Positions 1-5,348 of a stretch of DNA of 5,348 bases are shown here, piece after piece. Origin of the DNA: an uncultured Phycisphaerales bacterium (GTDB lineage: Bacteria; Planctomycetota; Phycisphaerae; WQYP01). Below the pieces are notes generated by a model. It was not told the origin of the DNA. It made no database searches and was given only the letters and a program-made list of their open reading frames with translations. The stretch spans positions 1-5,348 of the forward strand of contig CALCHA010000463.1 in assembly GCA_937901265.1 (NCBI GenBank). Reading direction: 5' to 3'. The translations under genes and the position numbers were made by a program. The first letter of the stretch is position 1. Each line of letters opens with the position of its first letter.

Positions 1-2271
<2,271 letters not shown>

Positions 2272-2367
2272 GAATTGCCCCTAAAAATTCCAACCACCCG
2301 GCGTTGACGCACCGTTATTTCATCGTGCTGAACCCGAAGTTGAACAGCGTCCCGCCGGTGCCGCGCG
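2272..2367 (-). other. Intergenic gap between the debranching-enzyme gene and treY
   Basis: This 96-nt gap lies between the TGA stop of the debranching-enzyme gene (2368-2370) and the treY start. I see the treY ribosome binding site and an imperfect stem (GCTG/CAGC arms at 2345-2348 and 2327-2330, with a TTCG loop) but no T-run directly after it, and no convincing promoter. The spacing is wider than in a tightly packed operon but is compatible with read-through transcription from the upstream gene. Confidence 0.4.
2278..2282 (-). promoter_or_regulatory. Ribosome binding site of treY
   Basis: The minus strand reads AGGGG followed by six bases (CAATTC) and then ATG at 2271. The A and G of the site overlap the in-frame TAG at 2281-2283 that closes the frame upstream, so no longer N-terminus is possible and this ATG is the start. 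Confidence 0.7.
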
Positions 2368-3972
2368 TCACGTCGCCAGCGGCGGCATCATCACGGGCGT
2401 GGCCTCCTTGCGCAATGCCTCCACCTGCAGCTTCGAGTATCCGCTCGCCACCTTCGCCGGGTTCGCATTCCGCAAAATTGCGAGCGACCGCCCGTACAAC
2501 GGATAGGCCTCCGCCCCCAGGTGCGCCGTGTGCCGCCGCGTCGGATAGGCGGTGTCAATCAGCCGCTCCCACACCCGATTCCCACGCGGTGTCGGCAGCA
2601 CGAACGCCTGCTCCCGCCAATTCCCATTCAACAGCAGCAAAAGCGTATCGCCCCTGCAGGGCTCTCCGCGCTCGTCCACCTCCTCCATCAAATCCCCCGC
2701 CAGCCGCAGCCCCAGACACTGCGTCCCGGCGCGGTTCCATTCCTGATCCGACATCTCCCTGCCCGAGGGCTCGAAGAACGTGATGTCCTTCACCGCAGAG
2801 CCGCGAATCGGCCGCCCCAGGAAAAATCGCCGCCGCTGCAGCACTGGTTGCTCCCGCCATATCCGCGAGCAGGTCCGGACAAATTCCAGAAACGCTTCCT
2901 GCCGCTCATCGAGATCCCAGTTCAGCCACGTCAATTCCGAATCGTGACAATAGGCGTTGTTGTTGCCCATCAGGGTGTGGCTCAGCTCATCTCCGCCAGT
3001 GAGCATCGCCACGCCCTGCGAAATCAGCAGCGTCGCCACCAGGTTCCGCTTCTGCCGCTCGCGCAGCTCCACAATATGTTCATCCTGTGTCGGCCCCTCC
3101 ACGCCGCAGTTCCACGAAAAATTGTCGTTCGCCCCATCCCGATTCCCCTCCTGGTTGGCCTCGTTGTGCTTGTTGTCGTAGCACACCAGGTCCTCCAGCG
3201 TAAACCCGTCGTGCGCCGTGATGTAATTGATGGAGGCGTGCGGCTTGCGTCCGTCGCGGTCATACAGATCGCTCGACCCCGTCAGCCGCGTGACCAGCTC
3301 CGACGCCCGCTCCCCATCCCCTTTCCAGAACCGCCGCACGTCGTCCCGGTACTGCCCGTTCCACTCCGACCACAACACCGGAAAATTCCCCACCTGATAC
3401 CCCCCGGGCCCCACATCCCATGGCTCGGCGATCAGCTTGACCTGCGAGAGCACCGGATCCTGATGAATAATGTCGAAAAACGCCCCCAGCCGGTCCACAT
3501 CATGCAGCTCCCGCGCCAGCGTCGATGCCAGATCGAAGCGGAACCCATCCACGTGCATGTCATGGACCCAGTAGCGCAGCGAGTCCATGATCAGCTGCAA
3601 CGCCCGCGGCTGCACCATGTTCAGGGAGTTCCCGCACCCCGTGAAATCCGTGTAGAACCGTTTGTCCGCGCCCAGCCGATAGTAATTCGCGTTGTCGATG
3701 CCGCGAAAGGCAATCGTGGGTCCCTGCTCGTTGCTTTCCGCCGTGTGGTTGTACACCACATCAAGGATCACCTCGATCCCCGACGCATGCAGCGTCCGCA
3801 CCATCCGCTTGAACTCCCGCACGCTCCTTGCCGGGCTCTGGTCCGTCGCATAGCCCGTGTGCGGCGCAAAATACCCCAGCGTGTTGTACCCCCAGTAATT
3901 CTTCAGCCCCACATCCACCAGCCGCCGCTCCGATACATAATGATGCACCGGCATCAGCTCCACCGCCGTCAC
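2368..3972 (-). CDS. 3' open part of the debranching-enzyme gene (catalytic barrel, possible GTG restart)
   Basis: The frame downstream of the amber stays open to TGA at 2368-2370. The first plausible internal start is GTG at 3972 (Val199 of the full protein, GVTAVELMPVH), which lies in the first beta strand of the barrel. From there a 534-residue product would keep all three catalytic acids (Asp345, Glu381, Asp453 of the full numbering) and the C-terminal beta domain. It would lose the CBM48-like domain and the GTxAGLA lead-in. There is no clear ribosome binding site before this GTG, so independent translation is doubtful. It is best read as the second half of the interrupted gene. Confidence 0.5.
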   Translation of the reverse strand: MTAVELMPVHHYVSERRLVDVGLKNYWGYNTLGYFAPHTGYATDQSPARSVREFKRMVRTLHASGIEVILDVVYNHTAESNEQGPTIAFRGIDNANYYRLGADKRFYTDFTGCGNSLNMVQPRALQLIMDSLRYWVHDMHVDGFRFDLASTLARELHDVDRLGAFFDIIHQDPVLSQVKLIAEPWDVGPGGYQVGNFPVLWSEWNGQYRDDVRRFWKGDGERASELVTRLTGSSDLYDRDGRKPHASINYITAHDGFTLEDLVCYDNKHNEANQEGNRDGANDNFSWNCGVEGPTQDEHIVELRERQKRNLVATLLISQGVAMLTGGDELSHTLMGNNNAYCHDSELTWLNWDLDERQEAFLEFVRTCSRIWREQPVLQRRRFFLGRPIRGSAVKDITFFEPSGREMSDQEWNRAGTQCLGLRLAGDLMEEVDERGEPCRGDTLLLLLNGNWREQAFVLPTPRGNRVWERLIDTAYPTRRHTAHLGAEAYPLYGRSLAILRNANPAKVASGYSKLQVEALRKEATPVMMPPLAT

Positions 3973-4020
3973 CCCCAGGCTCTTCAGATGCTTGATGGAG
4001 GCCTCCGCCGCCAGCCCCGC

Positions 4021-4023
4021 CTA
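4021..4023 (-). other. In-frame amber codon (codon 182) inside glgX
   Basis: On the minus strand the codons read CAG GGG ACC TAG GCG GGG CTG, giving QGT-stop-AGL. GlgX-family proteins have GTYAGL here with no length difference, so a single base change from TAC or TAT accounts for the stop. A run of seven C lies about 10 bases upstream on the coding strand, but the frame is conserved across it, so an indel is not the explanation. Confidence 0.95.
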
Positions 4024-4566
4024 GGTCCCCTGGTGGGGGGGTTCCACCGCCGGATTCCGCTTGGAAAAGCCCTTGACGTGCAGCTCGTAAATCAGCGTCT
4101 TGTGCCAGGGCGTCCGTGGCGGTCGATCGTCCCCCCAGGTGAACGCCGGATCCAGCACCGCCCCCAGCGGGGCATAGGCGGCGCTGTCGCGCGTGTCGGG
4201 CGCGTCGGCCTGCGAGGGGTGATATCCGAAAAGCGAATCATCCCACACCAGATCCCGCCCGATCGCCTTGGCGTAGGGATCCAGCAGCACCTTCGCCGGA
4301 TTGAACCGATGCCCCGCCGCCGGATCGTAAGGCCCATCCACCCGGTACCCATACAATTGCCCCGGCTCAACGTCCGGCAGATAGACATGCCACACCATGT
4401 CCGTCCGCTCCGTCATGACAATCCGGTGCTGCTCGGCGCGCTCCTCGACCCCCTGAAAGAGGCACAGCTCCACCTTGGTCGCATTCTCCGAGTAAATGGC
4501 AAAATTGACCCCGGCGCCGTCCCACGTCGCCCCCAGTGGATAGGGTTTGCCTGGCCAAATGCGCAT
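4021..4566 (-). CDS. 5' open part of the debranching-enzyme gene (CBM48-like domain, truncated product)
   Basis: Without suppression, translation from ATG 4566 stops at the TAG and yields 181 residues. This covers the CBM48-like glucan-binding beta domain ([17 protein letters not shown] near 13-29, [11 protein letters not shown] near 72-82, LLDPYAK near 94-100) and ends just after the linker motif [12 protein letters not shown] (161-172). That motif leads directly into the catalytic barrel in intact homologues. The product has no catalytic residues, so it could at most bind glucan. It is listed separately because automated annotation may call it as its own gene. Confidence 0.6.
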   Translation of the reverse strand: MRIWPGKPYPLGATWDGAGVNFAIYSENATKVELCLFQGVEERAEQHRIVMTERTDMVWHVYLPDVEPGQLYGYRVDGPYDPAAGHRFNPAKVLLDPYAKAIGRDLVWDDSLFGYHPSQADAPDTRDSAAYAPLGAVLDPAFTWGDDRPPRTPWHKTLIYELHVKGFSKRNPAVEPPHQGT

Positions 4567-4571
4567 AGTGT

Positions 4572-4575
4572 CTCC
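4572..4575 (-). promoter_or_regulatory. Ribosome binding site of glgX
   Basis: The minus strand reads GGAG, five bases (ACACT), then ATG at 4566. This supports the [12 protein letters not shown] start over the longer in-frame ATG at 4704, whose extra residues do not resemble the family N-terminus. Confidence 0.65.
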
Positions 4576-4597
4576 GGTGAAGTTCGTCAGACTCGAC

Positions 4598-4627
4598 AGA
4601 ATACAACGCAAAGGCCGCGCCAGTCGA
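4598..4627 (-). promoter_or_regulatory. Candidate promoter for glgX (weak)
   Basis: The minus strand has TCGACT (4627-4622; 4 of 6 matches to TTGACA) and, after an 18-base spacer, TATTCT (4603-4598; 4 of 6 matches to TATAAT). Transcription would start near 4591 and leave a leader of about 25 nt. The match is modest and the sigma-70 consensus may not apply to this organism, so this is a suggestion only. Confidence 0.25.
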
Positions 4628-4737
4628 GCCATCAATCCCTGCGCGTGCGGCATTCGTCCCTCCCCCCAAAAAACCGCCCCGCGCATAAATCGCTGCTTCG
4701 CCACGCCCCACCGCCTCCGCTTTTCCTCCCTCTCCGG

Positions 4738-4743
4738 TAAAAT
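4738..4743 (+). promoter_or_regulatory. -10-like hexamer upstream of malQ
   Basis: TAAAAT matches TATAAT at 5 of 6 positions and stands out in a very C-rich stretch. No -35 element is visible 15-19 bases upstream. If used, it would give a leader of roughly 65 nt before ATG 4815. Confidence 0.2.
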
Positions 4744-4803
4744 CCGTTGCCCCGCGCCCCTGCGCGAAACGCCTCGAGCTGTTCCCCGGAACCCTTTGCT
4801 GAT

Positions 4804-4807
4804 GGAG
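4804..4807 (+). promoter_or_regulatory. Ribosome binding site of malQ
   Basis: GGAG is followed by seven bases and then ATG at 4815. An in-frame TGA at 4800-4802 closes the malQ frame just upstream, so ATG 4815 is the first possible start. The nearby ATG at 4802 is in another frame. Confidence 0.65.
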
Positions 4808-4814
4808 ACGGCCT

Positions 4815-5348
4815 ATGAAAATTCGCCCCCAACCCCCCTCCCTCTTCGCCCGCGCCAGCGGCCTGCTCCTCCACGTCACGAGCCTTCCCGCCCCCTTCGG
4901 CGTCGGAGACTTCGGCCCCGTCGCGCGCACGTGGGTCGATCTGCTCGCCTCCGCCAAGCAACGCTGGTGGCAGATGCTCCCCCTCGGGCCGCCCGCCGCC
5001 GGTGACTCCCCCTACCAGTCCTACTCCGCCTTCGCCGGCAACGAAACGCTCCTGAGCCCCGAAGATCTCTTCGCCGACGGCCTGCTCGAACGCGCTGAGC
5101 TCCCGCCCCGTTCCCCCCTGGGCCCGCGCGTCGACTTCCCACGCGTCAACCTGCAAAAAGCTCGAATGGTCGAGGCCGCCTCCCAGCACTTCGCCGCCGG
5201 AGCCGCCAGACACCTCCGCTCCGACTTTGGCGAATTCGCCGCCCGCGAAGGCCACTGGCTTGACGATTACGCCCTGTTCATGGCCCTGAAAACCGCCCAC
5301 GCCGGTGGAGGCGGGTGGGACTGGCCCCGCCGGCTCATGCGCCGCGAC
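4815..5348 (+). CDS. malQ: 4-alpha-glucanotransferase MalQ (N-terminal part, cut by window edge)
   Basis: MalQ (amylomaltase, GH77) transfers maltooligosyl units between alpha-1,4-glucans in the cytoplasm. It disproportionates short maltodextrins into glucose and longer chains. The window holds the first 178 codons of a protein that usually has about 500 residues in the compact bacterial type. Family signatures are ASGLLLHVTSLPAPFGVGDFG (14-33), WWQMLPLGP (51-59), GDSPYQSYSAFAGN (63-76) and HWLDDYALFMALK (147-159). The catalytic residues of GH77 lie further downstream, beyond the edge. The gene diverges from the debranching-enzyme gene across 248 nt, a pairing that makes sense because debranching releases the short linear chains MalQ acts on. 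Codons are strongly C-ending: 22 of its 25 Ala codons here are GCC, opposite to the preference of treY. No frameshift or internal stop is visible. Confidence 0.95.
   Translation, partial: MKIRPQPPSLFARASGLLLHVTSLPAPFGVGDFGPVARTWVDLLASAKQRWWQMLPLGPPAAGDSPYQSYSAFAGNETLLSPEDLFADGLLERAELPPRSPLGPRVDFPRVNLQKARMVEAASQHFAAGAARHLRSDFGEFAAREGHWLDDYALFMALKTAHAGGGGWDWPRRLMRRD

Larger units (their letters stand above)
2368..4566 (-). pseudogene. glgX: Glycogen debranching enzyme GlgX/TreX, interrupted by an in-frame amber codon
   Basis: This is a GH13 debranching enzyme (isoamylase/GlgX/TreX group) that hydrolyses alpha-1,6 branches of glycogen or limit dextrins in the cytoplasm. Read through the amber, it has 732 residues, a normal length for the family. 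The start ATG 4566 gives [17 protein letters not shown], a typical family N-terminus, with GGAG five bases upstream; the frame stays open to an ATG at 4704, but those 46 extra residues look unrelated to the family. Domains are an N-terminal CBM48-like beta domain (about 1-150), the catalytic barrel (about 160-580) and a C-terminal beta domain ending near residue 699. Catalytic motifs are DVVYNH (269-274), DGFRFD with nucleophile Asp345, AEPWD with acid/base Glu381, and TAHDGF with Asp453. Codon 182 is TAG where the family has Tyr in GTYAGLA. The frame is unbroken on both sides and no other damage is visible. This could be a recent nonsense mutation, a sequencing error, or suppressed amber. Next to treY it may act as TreX; the sequence alone cannot separate the GlgX and TreX roles. 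Confidence 0.9.
4567..4814. other. Divergent intergenic region between glgX and malQ
   Basis: These 248 nt separate two divergently transcribed genes of the same pathway and must carry both sets of start signals unless transcription enters from elsewhere. The plus strand is strongly C-rich. I see the two ribosome binding sites, a weak minus-strand promoter candidate and a plus-strand -10-like hexamer, but no clear inverted repeat that would mark an operator. Any shared regulator of maltodextrin genes would most likely bind here; that is inference. Confidence 0.5.

Noticed and set aside
2327..2348. Stem-loop between the debranching-enzyme gene and treY as an intrinsic terminator
   Set aside because: The stem is short and bulged, and no T-run follows it on the minus strand. 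The T5 run near 2284-2288 is too far away and belongs to the treY leader.
4021..4023. TAG read as pyrrolysine or as part of a programmed recoding site
   Set aside because: The position is Tyr in homologues, not a known pyrrolysine site, and I see no recoding element downstream or readthrough-type context. Kept only as an open possibility of ordinary amber suppression.
4024..4040. Frameshift at the seven-C run near the amber codon
   Set aside because: The frame is the same on both sides and the residue count between the HVKGF and AGL motifs fits the family, so no insertion or deletion is needed.
4567..4704. N-terminal extension of glgX to ATG 4704
   Set aside because: The 46 extra residues do not resemble the family N-terminus, while ATG 4566 begins a typical MxxWPGxPYPLG start and has a GGAG site at proper spacing.
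2521..4740. A 739-codon plus-strand open frame antisense to the debranching-enzyme gene
   Set aside because: Its codons pair exactly with those of the minus-strand gene, and it stays open only because TTA, CTA and TCA codons are rare in this GC-rich gene. The translation is Arg/Pro/His-rich with no recognisable domain, whereas the minus strand gives a clear family match.

Overview
This window is a compact alpha-glucan (glycogen/maltodextrin) and trehalose metabolism locus from a high-GC bacterium with ordinary Shine-Dalgarno signals. The gene content and protein style fit a Gram-negative such as Verrucomicrobiota (Opitutales-like), but the taxonomic guess is weak because no marker gene is present.

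Layout. On the minus strand, positions 2271 to 1 hold the first 757 codons of treY (maltooligosyl trehalose synthase); its C-terminus lies beyond the left edge. A 96-nt gap (2272-2367) separates it from an upstream minus-strand gene, 4566 to 2368. That gene encodes a GlgX/TreX-type glycogen debranching enzyme and would be 732 residues long, except that codon 182 is an in-frame TAG (4021-4023) with no frameshift. A 248-nt divergent intergenic region (4567-4814) follows. On the plus strand, 4815-5348 holds the first 178 codons of malQ (4-alpha-glucanotransferase), cut by the right edge.

How the genes work together. The debranching enzyme cuts alpha-1,6 branches and releases linear maltodextrins. 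TreY converts the reducing-end linkage of these chains to an alpha,alpha-1,1 bond, making maltooligosyl trehalose. TreZ, not seen here but plausibly just past the left edge, would then release trehalose. MalQ reshuffles short maltooligosaccharides into longer chains that the other enzymes can use.

The two points most worth a second look are the lone amber codon at a normally invariant Tyr position of the debranching enzyme, and a strong strand composition bias. The plus strand is C-rich throughout, so treY prefers G-ending codons while the divergent malQ prefers C-ending codons. I found no RNA genes, mobile elements, CRISPR arrays or convincing terminators. I see no sign of a wholly new system; this is a recognisable pathway with one broken or recoded member.
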